Assembly: GCA_023229685.1 (NCBI GenBank)
Contig: JALNYT010000002.1
Span: forward strand, 310,001-374,000
Direction of reading: 5' to 3'
DNA: 64,000 nucleotides
Origin: Sulfuritalea sp.
GTDB taxonomy: Bacteria; Pseudomonadota; Gammaproteobacteria; Burkholderiales; Rhodocyclaceae
The position numbers were made by a program, and so were the translations under genes. Positions 9,360-18,829 of the stretch are shown one piece after another; within the stretch, counting starts at the first letter, position 1; the number at the start of each line of letters is the position of its first letter. A model generated the notes under the pieces. That model saw nothing but the letters and a program-made list of their open reading frames with translations, was not told where the DNA came from and ran no database searches.

Positions 9360-10553
9360 GTGAGCGCCGTCCGGCGTGATGCCGAGTCGCATCGCTTGCT
9401 TGGCGGCAACCGCCTGCAACTGCTCGAGTCGGGAGCTGAGTACTTTCCGGCACTGATTGCCGCGATTGACGCGGCAAGGTACGAGGTGCATCTGGAGGCC
9501 TACATCTTCGCCGACGACACCACCGGGCGCCGGGTCGCCGCCGCGCTGGCGCGCGCTGCCAAGCGCGGCGCCGCCGTGCGCGTGCTGGTGGACGGTTTCG
9601 GCGCCCGCGAGTTTGCCGCGGGCCTGGGAGCAGCGCTGGAAGCCCAGGGCGTCGAGGTGATGACCTATCGGCCCGAGATTGGAAGATTTCGCTTCCGGCG
9701 GCACCGCCTGCGTCGGCTGCATCGCAAGCTGGCGGTGGTCGACGGCAGCATGGCCTTTGTCGGCGGCATCAATGTGCTCGATGATTTCGACGATGGCAAA
9801 GCGGAGTCGGCGCGCTTCGATTACGCCGTCAGCGTCGAAGGCCCGCTGGTGGAACAGATTCACGGCGCCATGCGGCATGTCTGGCGGCTGGTGCGCTGGG
9901 CCAGTCTCGGGCGCCGTCCGCCGCCGCCGGCTTCACTGCCGGTAGCGCCCGCCATTTCCGGCACGACGCAGGCTGCGCTGCTGATTCGCGACAACCTGCG
10001 CCATCGGCGTGACATCGAGCATGCGTACCTGAGGGCCATCTATTCCGCCCGGCGCGAGATCGTGATTTCCAGCGCCTATTTTCTTCCCGGCCGGCGCTTT
10101 CGCAAGGCCTTGCTGGCCGCGGCCAAGCGTGGCGTGAGCGTCAAGCTGCTGCTGCAGGGCCGCGTCGAGTATGTCCTGCAGCACTATGCGACGCAGTCGC
10201 TCTACGATCGGATGCTGTCGGCCGGCGTGCGCGTCTTCGAATACGAAAAGGGCTTTCTGCATGCCAAGGTGGCGGTGATCGACAGCGACTGGGCGACGGT
10301 CGGCTCCTCCAACATCGATCCCTTCAGTCTGCTGCTGACGCGTGAAGCCAACGTGGTGGTGCGCGACGCAGCCTTCGCCGGGCAATTGCGCGCCAGCCTC
10401 GAGGCAGCCATCGACGGCGCGTCCAGGGAAGTCCGGGCCGAGGATCACCGTCGCCGTTCGTGGCTGACGCGCCTTGCCAGCGCTGGCGCCTACAGTCTGG
10501 TGCGGATCCTGATCGCTGTCACGCGCTACGGGGGAAAGCAGTACACGGATTAG
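9360..10553 (+). CDS. clsB: Cardiolipin synthase B (phospholipase D superfamily)
   Basis: Transfers phosphatidyl groups between phospholipids to make cardiolipin at the inner membrane. The 397-residue product has the two HKD motifs of the phospholipase D superfamily: HRKLAVVDGSMAFVGG near residue 120 and HAKVAVIDSDWATVGSSNID near residue 300. It lacks the two N-terminal membrane helices of ClsA, which fits ClsB. I chose the GTG at 9360 right after the preceding stop; the frame stays open upstream, but that part overlaps the EEP gene. A hairpin (CAGCGGC/GCCGCTG, 10566-10584) lies between this gene and the convergent ppc. Confidence 0.9.
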   Translation: MSAVRRDAESHRLLGGNRLQLLESGAEYFPALIAAIDAARYEVHLEAYIFADDTTGRRVAAALARAAKRGAAVRVLVDGFGAREFAAGLGAALEAQGVEVMTYRPEIGRFRFRRHRLRRLHRKLAVVDGSMAFVGGINVLDDFDDGKAESARFDYAVSVEGPLVEQIHGAMRHVWRLVRWASLGRRPPPPASLPVAPAISGTTQAALLIRDNLRHRRDIEHAYLRAIYSARREIVISSAYFLPGRRFRKALLAAAKRGVSVKLLLQGRVEYVLQHYATQSLYDRMLSAGVRVFEYEKGFLHAKVAVIDSDWATVGSSNIDPFSLLLTREANVVVRDAAFAGQLRASLEAAIDGASREVRAEDHRRRSWLTRLASAGAYSLVRILIAVTRYGGKQYTD

Positions 10554-10565
10554 CGGCGGAACCGG

Positions 10566-10584
10566 CAGCGGCAATCAGCCGCTG
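10566..10584. terminator. Hairpin between convergent clsB and ppc
   Basis: Seven-base-pair stem CAGCGGC/GCCGCTG with a five-base loop; it overlaps the ppc stop codon. It could act as a bidirectional terminator, but there is no T-run on either side. Confidence 0.35.
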
Positions 10585-13340
10585 TTGCGCAGACCCGCCG
10601 CGATGCCGTTGATGGTCAGGTGAATGCCGCGCTGCACGCGCTGGTCGGTCTCGCCGGCACGGTGGCGGCGCAGCAGTTCGATCTGGATGTGGTTGAGCGG
10701 ATCGAGATACGGAAAGCGGTTGCGAATCGAGCGCTTCAGCAGCGGGTTGCCGTCGAGCAGTTCGCTTTGCCCGGTGATTGCCAGCAGGCCGTCGATGGCT
10801 GCCTGCCACTCGGCCTTGAGGCGGGGGAAGATGGCGTGGCGCAAGTTTTCGTCCGTCACCAGCTGCGAGTAGCGTTCCGCAATCGCAATGTCGCTCTTGC
10901 CCAGCACCATGTCCATGTTGGACAGCAGCGCACGGAAAAAGCCCCACTCGAGATTCATTTGGGCGAGCAGCGCCATCCCTGCCGCGCCATGCTTTTCCCG
11001 CCATTTCGCGACCGCCGTGCCGAAGCCGTACCAGCCCGGCAGCATCAGGCGGCACTGCGCCCAGGAGAACACCCAGGGGATCGCGCGCAGGTCTTCGATG
11101 GCGGTGGTCTTCTTGCGCGAGGCCGGCCGGCTGCCGATGTTGAGCGCGGCAATCTCGGCAATGACGGTGGATTCCCAGAAATACTGCTCGAAGCCCGGCG
11201 TTTCGTAGATCATCCCGCGGTAGGCGGCGAATGCCGTGGCCGAAAGTTCTTCCATTGCGGCGAGGAATTCGGGGCGCGGCGCATCGTGCTGGGGTGACAG
11301 CAGCGTGGCTTCGAGCGTGGCGGCGGCGAGGATCTCCAGGTTGCGCCGGCCGAGCTCCGGGTTGGCGTATTTCGAGGCGATCACTTCGCCCTGTTCGGTA
11401 ATGCGGATCTGCCCCTGCACCGCGCCCTGTGGTTGCGCCAGGATGGCCTGGTAGCTCGGCCCGCCGCCGCGACCGACCGAGCCGCCGCGGCCGTGAAACA
11501 GGCGCAGCGTGATGCCATGCCGGGCGAAGACCTCGGTCAGGGTGACTTCGGCGCGATACAGCGCCCAGCCCGAGGTCAGGAAACCGCCATCCTTGTTGCT
11601 GTCGGAATAGCCGAGCATGACCTCCTGCAAAGCCTGGCGCGAGCCGAGCAGCCGGTTGTAGAGCGGGATTGCCAGCAACCGGTTCATCACGGCGCCGGCA
11701 TTGGCCAGGTCGCCGATGGTTTCGAACAGCGGCACGATGTTCACGTCGAGCGCATGTTCCAGCGGGCGCAGCAGGCCGACTTCCTTCAACAGCACGGCGA
11801 CTTCGAGGATGTCCGAAACACCGTCGGTCTTGGAGATGATGACGTTCTCGATGGCGGCCTTGCCGTAATGCTGGTGAATGCTGCGGGCCGTGTGGAAGAT
11901 CGCCAGCTCGCCACGCGTTTCGTCCGAGTAATTGATGCCGGGCGCCGCCAGCGGGCGCGGCGTTGCCAGCTCTTCCAGCAGCAGCGCGATGCGTGCGTTC
12001 TCGTCGAGCGCCTGGTAGTCGGTTCCCGGGCGGGCGATGGCCAGCAGCTCGGCCACGGTGCGCGCATGCACGTCCGAGTTCTGGCGCAGATCGAGGGGCG
12101 CCAGGTGGAAGCCGAAAATGGCCACGGCGTGGCGCAGGCGGCGCAGGCGACCGCGTCCGAGCAGGCCCGACTTGTGACTGATCAGGGACCGGTGCAGCAC
12201 GTCGAGATCGGCAGCAAATTCGGCGGCCGTGGCGTAGGGCTCGGCCTCGGCGACGGCATGGCGTGGCGCTTCGAGATTGTCGAGCTGGAGGGCGGTCGCC
12301 GCCAGCCGCGCGTAAAAGCCGGTGATGGCGCGGCGATAGGGTTCGTCGAGGCGGTGCGGACTTTGGTCGGGAGACTGCTCTGCCAGCTTCATCAGTTCGA
12401 CGTCGGGCACCGAGATCAGCGAGGTCGTGGTCGACAGCTCCGCACCCAGCTGATGCAGTTGTTCCAGCTGGTAGCCGATGGCCTTGCGGCTTTGCGCGCG
12501 CATGGCGTTGGCGAGGACCTCGGCGGTGACGAAGGGATTGCCGTCGCGGTCGCCGCCGATCCAGGAGCCGGGGCGCAGGAAAGGCGGCAGACCGGCCGCT
12601 TGCCAGCCCGGGATGCCGGCGGCGAGGTGATCCTCCATCGCGTTGTACAGTCGCGGCAGCTCGCGCAGAAAGGTGGTGTCGTAGAAGGACAGCGCGTTGG
12701 TGACCTCGTCCATCACCGAGAGCTTGGCCCGCCGCAGCATGCGTGTTTGCCACAGGCGCAACACGGCGCGACGCAGCGCCTCGGCATGCTCGGCCTGTTC
12801 TTCCGGCGAAAGCTCGGTGCGGTCGCGCTCGTCGAGCAGGTTGGAAATCTTCCACTGGCAATCGAGGATGCTCTTGCGCTGGACTTCGGTCGGGTGCGCG
12901 GTCAGCACCGGCCGCACCTGGGCGCCGGCGAAGAATCCGCTCAGGGTTTCGGCGTCGATTCCCGCGGCCAGCGCGCGTTGCAGCGAAAAGGCCAGGCTGC
13001 CCTCGCGCGGCGGTGACCCGGCGCGGGCATGGGCGCGCGCGCGGCGGATGTGGTGCTGGTCTTCGGCGATGTTGGCCAGGTGCGAGAAATAGCTGAAGGC
13101 GCGCACCACCTGGTTGGTCCGGTCGCGCGGCAACTGGTGCAGCAGGGCTTCCATCTGGATGCGTGCGGCGGGGTCGTCATCGCGATGGAAGCGCAAGGCG
13201 AGCTGGCGGATTTCCTCGACGCGCTCGAATACCGCTACGCCTTCCTGCTCGCGCACGGTGTCGCCGAGCAGGCGGCCGAGCAGGCGGATGTCGTCGCGCA
13301 GGGGTTGGTCTTTATCGGGTGCGAATGAATTCATGATCAT
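10575..13340 (-). CDS. ppc: Phosphoenolpyruvate carboxylase
   Basis: Carboxylates PEP to oxaloacetate, refilling the TCA cycle; cytoplasmic. At 921 residues it is full length for bacterial PEPC. Catalytic landmarks are TAHPTEVQRKS with His149, the loop GYSDSNKDGG, the glycine-rich FHGRGGSVGRGGGP, and the C-terminal QRGIHLTINGIAAGLRNSG that carries the aspartate-feedback region. The start at 13340 is supported by an ATGA overlap with the stop of the upstream thioredoxin-like gene. A long frame on the opposite strand (11433-13016) is only a high-G+C shadow. Confidence 0.97.
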   Translation of the reverse strand: MIMNSFAPDKDQPLRDDIRLLGRLLGDTVREQEGVAVFERVEEIRQLALRFHRDDDPAARIQMEALLHQLPRDRTNQVVRAFSYFSHLANIAEDQHHIRRARAHARAGSPPREGSLAFSLQRALAAGIDAETLSGFFAGAQVRPVLTAHPTEVQRKSILDCQWKISNLLDERDRTELSPEEQAEHAEALRRAVLRLWQTRMLRRAKLSVMDEVTNALSFYDTTFLRELPRLYNAMEDHLAAGIPGWQAAGLPPFLRPGSWIGGDRDGNPFVTAEVLANAMRAQSRKAIGYQLEQLHQLGAELSTTTSLISVPDVELMKLAEQSPDQSPHRLDEPYRRAITGFYARLAATALQLDNLEAPRHAVAEAEPYATAAEFAADLDVLHRSLISHKSGLLGRGRLRRLRHAVAIFGFHLAPLDLRQNSDVHARTVAELLAIARPGTDYQALDENARIALLLEELATPRPLAAPGINYSDETRGELAIFHTARSIHQHYGKAAIENVIISKTDGVSDILEVAVLLKEVGLLRPLEHALDVNIVPLFETIGDLANAGAVMNRLLAIPLYNRLLGSRQALQEVMLGYSDSNKDGGFLTSGWALYRAEVTLTEVFARHGITLRLFHGRGGSVGRGGGPSYQAILAQPQGAVQGQIRITEQGEVIASKYANPELGRRNLEILAAATLEATLLSPQHDAPRPEFLAAMEELSATAFAAYRGMIYETPGFEQYFWESTVIAEIAALNIGSRPASRKKTTAIEDLRAIPWVFSWAQCRLMLPGWYGFGTAVAKWREKHGAAGMALLAQMNLEWGFFRALLSNMDMVLGKSDIAIAERYSQLVTDENLRHAIFPRLKAEWQAAIDGLLAITGQSELLDGNPLLKRSIRNRFPYLDPLNHIQIELLRRHRAGETDQRVQRGIHLTINGIAAGLRNSG

Positions 13341-13834
13341 TTCCGCTGCTGGAGTCGGGTCTGGCTTTGCTGGATCGCGCGTTCGAGGTGGGCGGCGTAG
13401 AAGTCTGCCAGGAGAAAGCCGACGATGGGTTCGGCCAATGCCGCGCCATCGGGGCCATGGAACATTACCGTCGGCGCGAAGCGCGCCTGCATCTGCTGCG
13501 CGAAGTCGGCGCTGGTGGTACGGCGCCCGCCGAAGTCTATCAGGGGCGTGGCGCGATCGATGTGCAGTTCACGCACCAGCGCCGGGGCTGCCGGGTCGCG
13601 CGCCAGCGGAGCGAGATGTTCGCGCCGCAGTCTTTCGCACCAGCTGCAGTCGTCGCGGCTGTAAAGGACCAGCAGCGGCACGCCCTTCGCGGCCGCGAGG
13701 CGGCCGTCGGCGGCGAGATCACGGGCTTCGGTCAAGGCGCTCGACGGCGTGCCTTGCGCCAGCGCCGGCGGACAGGCAAGCAAGCACGCCGCGATTGTCG
13801 CGAGTCCGCCCGCCAACTTGGTTCCGATCTGCAT
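13337..13834 (-). CDS. Periplasmic thioredoxin-fold protein with CSWC motif
   Basis: Thioredoxin-like protein of 165 residues with a cleavable signal peptide (cut after PPALAQ, about residue 27). The redox motif is CSWC in YSRDDCSWCERL near residue 63, and the cis-proline region is FAPTVMFHGPDG. This resembles SoxW- or DsbE-like periplasmic thiol reductases, but no cytochrome-maturation or sox genes are nearby, so its partner is unknown. It overlaps the ppc start by four bases, implying co-transcription. A copy of the 22-nt repeat (13504-13525) lies antisense within it and encodes RRTTSAD just before the cis-proline strand. Confidence 0.78.
   Translation of the reverse strand: MQIGTKLAGGLATIAACLLACPPALAQGTPSSALTEARDLAADGRLAAAKGVPLLVLYSRDDCSWCERLRREHLAPLARDPAAPALVRELHIDRATPLIDFGGRRTTSADFAQQMQARFAPTVMFHGPDGAALAEPIVGFLLADFYAAHLERAIQQSQTRLQQRK
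13504..13525 (+). repeat. 22-nt dispersed repeat, copy 3 (antisense within the thioredoxin-like gene)
   Basis: Reads AGTCGGCGCTGG then TGGTACGGCG on the plus strand, two mismatches from consensus, with the host gene on the minus strand. Confidence 0.65.
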
Positions 13835-13913
13835 GATTCCGTTCCTTCCGAGCCCGAGTAAGGAATCTTACCGGCCCCTCGCGCCAGCACAATTACTGTC
13901 TTCAATCCTTCGA

Positions 13914-14642
13914 TCAGTGGTGCAGGATTTTCGACAGGAAGAGCTGGGCGCGTTCCGAGCGCGGAGTGCCGAAGAACTCGTCCTTGGTCGCGTCTTCAAC
14001 GATCTTGCCCTGGTCCATGAAGATCACGCGATGGGCGACCTTGCGGGCAAAACCCATTTCGTGCGACACGCACATCATGGTCATGCCTTCCTTCGCCAGC
14101 TCGACCATGACGTCCAGCACCTCGTTGATCATCTCCGGATCCAGCGCCGAAGTCGGCTCGTCGAACAGCATGCAGATCGGATCCATGCAGAGCGCCCGCG
14201 CAATCGCCACGCGCTGTTGCTGCCCGCCCGACAATTGGCCGGGAAACTTGGCCGCTTGCGCTTTGAGTCCGACCCGGTCGAGCAGGTTCATGCCTTTCAG
14301 ATTCGCCTCATCTTCGGATCGACCGAGCACCTTGGTCTGGGCGATGGTCAGATTCTCAACGATGCTCATGTGCGGAAACAGCTCAAAGTGCTGGAACACC
14401 ATGCCCACATGGGCGCGCAGTTTCGGCAAGTTGGTCTTCGGGTCGCCGACCGAAATGCCGTTGACGACGATCTCACCCTGCTGGAAGGGTTCGAGGCCGT
14501 TGACGCACTTGATGAGCGTCGACTTGCCGGAGCCGGAAGGTCCGCAGACGACGATGACCTCTCCCTTCTTGACCTCGGTCGAGCAGTCGGTGAGCACCTG
14601 GAAGCTGCCGTAGCGTTTGCTGACATTGCGGATTGAAATCAT
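13914..14642 (-). CDS. gltL: Glutamate/aspartate ABC transporter ATP-binding protein
   Basis: ATPase of a polar-amino-acid importer, 242 residues. It has Walker A GPSGSGKST near residue 34, Q-loop VFQHFELFPH, signature LSGGQQQRVAIARAL and Walker B CMLFDEPTSALD, with H-loop SHEMGFAR. Length and sequence match the GltL/AatP group. Its ATG overlaps the gltK stop by four bases (ATGA), so it is the last gene of the gltIJKL operon. Binding-protein and permease identities downstream in the reading order (gltI first) give the substrate assignment. Confidence 0.95.
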   Translation of the reverse strand: MISIRNVSKRYGSFQVLTDCSTEVKKGEVIVVCGPSGSGKSTLIKCVNGLEPFQQGEIVVNGISVGDPKTNLPKLRAHVGMVFQHFELFPHMSIVENLTIAQTKVLGRSEDEANLKGMNLLDRVGLKAQAAKFPGQLSGGQQQRVAIARALCMDPICMLFDEPTSALDPEMINEVLDVMVELAKEGMTMMCVSHEMGFARKVAHRVIFMDQGKIVEDATKDEFFGTPRSERAQLFLSKILHH

Positions 14643-15319
14643 GCGCCCATCCTCTTGCGGAAGTATCTGACCAGCAGAGATGCCGAATAGCAGATGATGA
14701 AATACACGGCACCGGCGAACAGCAGCAGCTCGACCAGCCGGCCGTCGCGATCACCGACCTTGTAGGCGGCGCCGAAGAAGTCGGCCAGCGCGCTGACATA
14801 GACCAGCGAGGTATCCTGGAACAGGATGATGGCCTGGGTCAGCAGCAGCGGCACCATATTGCGGAATGCCTGCGGCAGCACCACCAGGCGCATTGCCTCG
14901 CTGTAGCTCATGCCGAGCGCGAAGGCGGCCGCGACCTGTCCCTTGGGCACGCTCTGGATCCCGGCGCGAATGATTTCGGCATAGTAGGCGGACTCGAACA
15001 GCGCGAAGCCGACCATTGCCGAGGACAGCCGCATGTCGCTGCCGGGCGCGAAACCGAGCAGCCCTTCGAGCAGCCGGGGTACGATGAGGAAGAACCACAG
15101 CAGCACCATCAGCAGCGGAATCGAGCGGAACAGGTTGATGTAGCCGGCGGCGAACCACGACAGCACGGGCACGGCCGACAGCCGCATCATCGCCAGCAGC
15201 GTGCCCCAGACGATGCCGACGGCGATGGCGGTGAGGGTGATTTCCAGCGTGACCTTCATGCCGTCCCACAGGAACGGCAGGGCGCCGGGAATCGAAGACC
15301 AGTCGAAGTCGTAGCCCAT
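14639..15319 (-). CDS. gltK: Glutamate/aspartate ABC transporter permease
   Basis: Inner-membrane permease of 226 residues in the HisMQ/GltK family. It has about five hydrophobic segments and the EAA-loop sequence EIIRAGIQSVPKGQVAAAFALG, which docks on the ATPase. The ATG at 15319 overlaps the gltJ stop by one base (TGATG), which indicates translational coupling. The frame is open much further upstream, but that region is gltJ in another frame. It works with GltJ as a heterodimeric channel. Confidence 0.94.
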   Translation of the reverse strand: MGYDFDWSSIPGALPFLWDGMKVTLEITLTAIAVGIVWGTLLAMMRLSAVPVLSWFAAGYINLFRSIPLLMVLLWFFLIVPRLLEGLLGFAPGSDMRLSSAMVGFALFESAYYAEIIRAGIQSVPKGQVAAAFALGMSYSEAMRLVVLPQAFRNMVPLLLTQAIILFQDTSLVYVSALADFFGAAYKVGDRDGRLVELLLFAGAVYFIICYSASLLVRYFRKRMGA

Positions 15320-16056
15320 CACTTGCCGCCTATGTAGCCCGGCACGCGGACTTTTTGTTCGACCCGGTGCATCGCCGCCATGACTACCACGTTGATGAGC
15401 ATGTAAAACACGGTTACGGCGATGAAGGACTCGTAAGGTTGCGCCGTGTAATCGACAAGCTGGCGACCCTGAGCCGCGAGTTCCAGCAGGCCGATGGTCG
15501 AGGCGACCGCGGAGTTCTTGAAAACGTTGAGGAACTCCGAGGTCAGCGGCGGCACGACCAGGCGCAAGGCCATCGGCAACATGACGTAGCGGTAGGTCTG
15601 GGGCAGGGTCAGGCCGAGCGCGAGCCCGGCATTCCTCTGCCCCGGCGGCAGGGAGTTGATGCCGGAACGCACCTGCTCGCAAACGCGGGCGCTGGTGAAA
15701 AAGCCGAGGCAGACCAAGGCAGCGACGAACTGTTGCGCGAACGGGTCCATCTGCTTGTAGGCGTCTCCCCAGGCAGCCGGCAGCAGTTCGGGCAGGACGA
15801 AATACCAGATGAACAACTGCACCAGCAGCGGCACGTTACGGAACAGCTCGACATAGGCCGCCGCGAGGCCTGACCACAACCGGCTCGGCACGGTGCGCAG
15901 CACCCCCATCAGTGCGCCCAGCACCAGGGCCATGACCCACGCCGAGAGTGAGAGCGCGAGCGTTATCCTGAGTCCCGCCAGCATCCAGCCGAGATAGGTG
16001 CTGTCGCCGGAAGCGGCGGGCTGGAGAAAGACCTCCCAGTGCCAGGCGTACGTCAC
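15319..16056 (-). CDS. gltJ: Glutamate/aspartate ABC transporter permease
   Basis: Inner-membrane permease of 245 residues. It aligns along its whole length with E. coli GltJ, including the N-terminal WHWEVFLQ, the ARVCEQVRSGINSLPPGQRNAGLALG EAA loop and the C-terminal RVPGYIGGK. The predicted start is a GTG at 16056, chosen because the protein begins as family members do; a good ribosome-binding site is not obvious. It lies 13 bp downstream of gltI and is coupled to gltK. Confidence 0.93.
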   Translation of the reverse strand: MTYAWHWEVFLQPAASGDSTYLGWMLAGLRITLALSLSAWVMALVLGALMGVLRTVPSRLWSGLAAAYVELFRNVPLLVQLFIWYFVLPELLPAAWGDAYKQMDPFAQQFVAALVCLGFFTSARVCEQVRSGINSLPPGQRNAGLALGLTLPQTYRYVMLPMALRLVVPPLTSEFLNVFKNSAVASTIGLLELAAQGRQLVDYTAQPYESFIAVTVFYMLINVVVMAAMHRVEQKVRVPGYIGGK

Positions 16057-16069
16057 AGGTGCAACGCGA

Positions 16070-16966
16070 TTATTCGAAGGCCTTGTCGTTCGGGTTCTTG
16101 TAGAGCGCCTTCATGTCGTCCGAAAGCGGGAAGTTGAGGTTCAGGCCCTTCGGCGGGATCGCGCTCATGAACCACTTGGCGTAGATCTTCTCGGCTTCGC
16201 CGGAGCTCATCACTTTGGCGATGGCGCCGTCCACGACTTTCTTGAATGCCGCGTCGTCCTTCGGCAGCATGCAGCCGTAGGCTTCGCGAGATTGCGGTGT
16301 GCCGACTACCGCCCAGTCGCCGGGCTTCTTCGCCTTGGCGAGCTCGCCGTAAAGCAGCGCATCGTCCATCATGAAGGCGACAGCGCGTCCGGTTTCCAGC
16401 GTCAGAAAGGCCTCACCGTGATCCTTGGCGGAGATGATGCTCATGCCGAGCTTCTTCTCCTCATTCATCTTGCGCAGCAGGCGCTCGGAGGTGGTGCCGG
16501 CGGTGGTGACCACGTTCTTTCCGGCGAGGTCGGCGAAATCCTTGATGCCCGAACCGGTCTTCGCCAGCAGGCGCGTGCCGATGATGAAAATGGTGTTGGA
16601 GAAGGACACCTGTTTTTGCCGTTCGGTATTGTTGGTGGTCGAGCCGCACTCGATGTCGATGGTGCCATTCTGGATCAGCGGAATGCGGTTTTGCGAAGTG
16701 ACCGGCACCAGTTTGATTTGCAAAGCGGGCAGCTTCAGTTCCGTCTTTATCGCCGCGACCGCCTTGAGCATGATTTCCTGCGAATACCCGATGACTTGCT
16801 GCTTGTCGTCGTAATAGGAAAACGGAATCGAGGATTCGCGGTGACCCAGCGTGATGCTGCCGCTGTCCTTGATCTTCTTCAGCGTGCCGGTCGGTTGCTG
16901 GGCCAGAGCGGGCAGAGCGAGGGTCGTGAGGGCAAAGGAAAAAATAACTGCGGCGCGACGAATCAT
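16070..16966 (-). CDS. gltI: Glutamate/aspartate-binding periplasmic protein
   Basis: Solute-binding protein of 298 residues that delivers acidic amino acids to GltJK. The signal peptide is MIRRAAVIFSFALTTLALPALA. The mature protein starts with LKKIKDSGSITLGHRESSIPFSYY, and the conserved IDIECGSTTNNTERQKQV segment is typical of GltI/DEBP proteins. The ATG at 16966 has GAGGAG six bases upstream. It is the first gene of gltIJKL and begins 27 bp after the ATM1-type exporter gene, with no obvious terminator between them, so some read-through from that gene is likely. Confidence 0.95.
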   Translation of the reverse strand: MIRRAAVIFSFALTTLALPALAQQPTGTLKKIKDSGSITLGHRESSIPFSYYDDKQQVIGYSQEIMLKAVAAIKTELKLPALQIKLVPVTSQNRIPLIQNGTIDIECGSTTNNTERQKQVSFSNTIFIIGTRLLAKTGSGIKDFADLAGKNVVTTAGTTSERLLRKMNEEKKLGMSIISAKDHGEAFLTLETGRAVAFMMDDALLYGELAKAKKPGDWAVVGTPQSREAYGCMLPKDDAAFKKVVDGAIAKVMSSGEAEKIYAKWFMSAIPPKGLNLNFPLSDDMKALYKNPNDKAFE

Positions 16967-16993
16967 TGATGTCTCCTCGAACTGGTTTGTTGG

Positions 16994-18829
16994 TCAGACT
17001 TCGATCAAGTGTTCCTCTTGCTGCAAAGCCCACATTTGCGAGTATAGGCCATTGCTTTCGAGCAGCGCGCGATGGGAACCGCGTTCGACGATGCGCCCGG
17101 CGTCGAGCACCAGAATCTGGTCGGCGTTCATCACGGTGGATAAGCGGTGGGCGATGATCAGGGTGGTGCGGCCGACGGCCGCCTGGTCCAGTTCCGCCTG
17201 GATGGCCTTCTCGGTCTTGGAATCGAGCGCCGAGGTGGCCTCGTCGAAGATCAGGATCGGCGGGTTCTTCAGCAGCGCGCGGGCGATCGCGACGCGCTGC
17301 TTCTCGCCGCCGGACAGCTTCAGGCCGCGTTCGCCGACACGAGTGTTGTAGCCGTCGGGCAGCCGTTCGATGAAATCGTGGATATGCGCCGCCTTGGCCG
17401 CGGCGATGACTTCTTCGCGCGGGGCCAGCGGCCTGCCGTACTGGATGTTGTAGAAGATGGTGTCGTTGAACAGCACCGTGTCCTGCGGCACGATGCCGAT
17501 CGCGGCGCGCACCGAGGTTTGTTGCAGCGCGCGCAGGTCCGAACCGTTGATCCTGACCGAGCCGGCGGTGACGTCGTAGAAGCGGAACAAGAGCCGGGCC
17601 AGGGTGGATTTGCCGGAGCCGCTGTGCCCCACCACGGCCACCGTCTTGCCGGCGCCGACTTTGAAATCGACATCGAACAGGATCTGCCGGTTGGATTCAT
17701 AGGCGAAACCGACGCGCTCGAATTCGATTTCGCAGGGCCCGCTCTCGCCGGCCGCAAACAGCGGCCGCGCATCGGGCGCATCCTGAATCTCGCGGTTCTT
17801 GCTGAGCAGCGAAAACATCCGCTCGATGTCGGTCAGCGACTGGCGAATCTCGCGATACAGCACGCCGAGGTGGCTCAGCGGCATGTAGAGCTGGATCAGG
17901 AAGGCATTTACCAGCACGATGTCGCCCACAGTCATGTTGCCGGCGGCGACGCCTACCGCGGCGCGCCACATCATCAGCGAGACACCGGCGGCGATGATCA
18001 GCGACTGGCCGAGATTGAGCCACGACAGCGAAATCTGGCTGCGGATCTGCGCCACCTCCCACTTCTGCATCTGCTCGTCGTAGCGGTCGTGTTCCCAGCG
18101 CTCGTTGTTGAAGTACTTGACCGTCTCGAAATTGATCAGGCTATCGACGGCGCGCACGTTGGCGGCGGAATCCAGCTCGTTGACCTCGCGCCGCAAGACG
18201 GTGCGCCAGTTGGTGACGATGATGGTGAAGATCACATAGATCACCAGCGTGCTGACCGTGATCAGGGTGAAATCCCGGTGGTAGCGAACGGCCAGGATGC
18301 CCAGCACCAGCGTGATCTCCACCAGCGTCGGCAGGATCGAATACAGCGTGTAGCTGATCAGGGAGCCGATCGAGCGCGTGCCGCGTTCGATGTCGCGCGT
18401 CAGGCCCCCGGTCTGGCGGTCGAGGTGAAAGCGCAGGGAGAGCGCGTGCAGGTGCTGGAAGACCTGCAGCGTGATGGTGCGCACCGCGCGCTGGGTGACG
18501 CGGGCAAAGAAGATTTCGCGCAGTTCGGTGAACAGGGCCGTGGAAAAGCGCAGCGCGCCATAGACCGCCAGCAAACCCAGCGGTACCAGCAGCATCGCCT
18601 GCTCCATCTTGTTGGCGGCGGGCTGCGTGAAGGTGTCGATGATGTCCTTGAATACCAGCGGCACCGCGACGTTGGTCAGCTTCGCCAGCAGCAGGCAGGA
18701 GAGTGCAAAGACGACGCGACCCTTCCATGCCCACAGGTAGGGCAGCAGGGTCTTGATCGTCTGCCAGTCGTGGCGGTTATCGGGAATCGGGCCCGGCAGG
18801 GCCATGGTGGGGGGAGTGCGACGCATCAT
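16994..18829 (-). CDS. ABC exporter of the ATM1/HMT1 (ABCB7) type, fused permease-ATPase
   Basis: Half-transporter of 611 residues, working as a homodimer in the inner membrane. The membrane domain (about residues 30-345) carries the ATM1-group signature LINFETVKYFNNE, and the ATPase domain has Walker A GHSGSGKST near 397, signature LSGGEKQRVAIARAL near 500, and Walker B ILIFDEATSALD. The eukaryotic homologues export a glutathione-linked sulfur compound; bacterial relatives export glutathione conjugates or heavy-metal adducts, so a detoxification role is inferred. It is unrelated in function to the gltIJKL genes that follow. Start at 18829 or the ATG three bases on (18826). Confidence 0.92.
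   Translation of the reverse strand: MMRRTPPTMALPGPIPDNRHDWQTIKTLLPYLWAWKGRVVFALSCLLLAKLTNVAVPLVFKDIIDTFTQPAANKMEQAMLLVPLGLLAVYGALRFSTALFTELREIFFARVTQRAVRTITLQVFQHLHALSLRFHLDRQTGGLTRDIERGTRSIGSLISYTLYSILPTLVEITLVLGILAVRYHRDFTLITVSTLVIYVIFTIIVTNWRTVLRREVNELDSAANVRAVDSLINFETVKYFNNERWEHDRYDEQMQKWEVAQIRSQISLSWLNLGQSLIIAAGVSLMMWRAAVGVAAGNMTVGDIVLVNAFLIQLYMPLSHLGVLYREIRQSLTDIERMFSLLSKNREIQDAPDARPLFAAGESGPCEIEFERVGFAYESNRQILFDVDFKVGAGKTVAVVGHSGSGKSTLARLLFRFYDVTAGSVRINGSDLRALQQTSVRAAIGIVPQDTVLFNDTIFYNIQYGRPLAPREEVIAAAKAAHIHDFIERLPDGYNTRVGERGLKLSGGEKQRVAIARALLKNPPILIFDEATSALDSKTEKAIQAELDQAAVGRTTLIIAHRLSTVMNADQILVLDAGRIVERGSHRALLESNGLYSQMWALQQEEHLIEV

Noticed and set aside
11433..13016. 527-codon frame antisense to ppc
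   Set aside because: It mirrors the PEPC coding frame in high-G+C DNA; the protein is His/Gln/Arg-rich with no recognisable domain.
17642..17662. Sequence similar to the 22-nt repeat within the ATM1-type exporter
   Set aside because: It encodes VGAGKTVAVVG just before Walker A, a stretch natural for ABC proteins, and differs from the unit in the second half.
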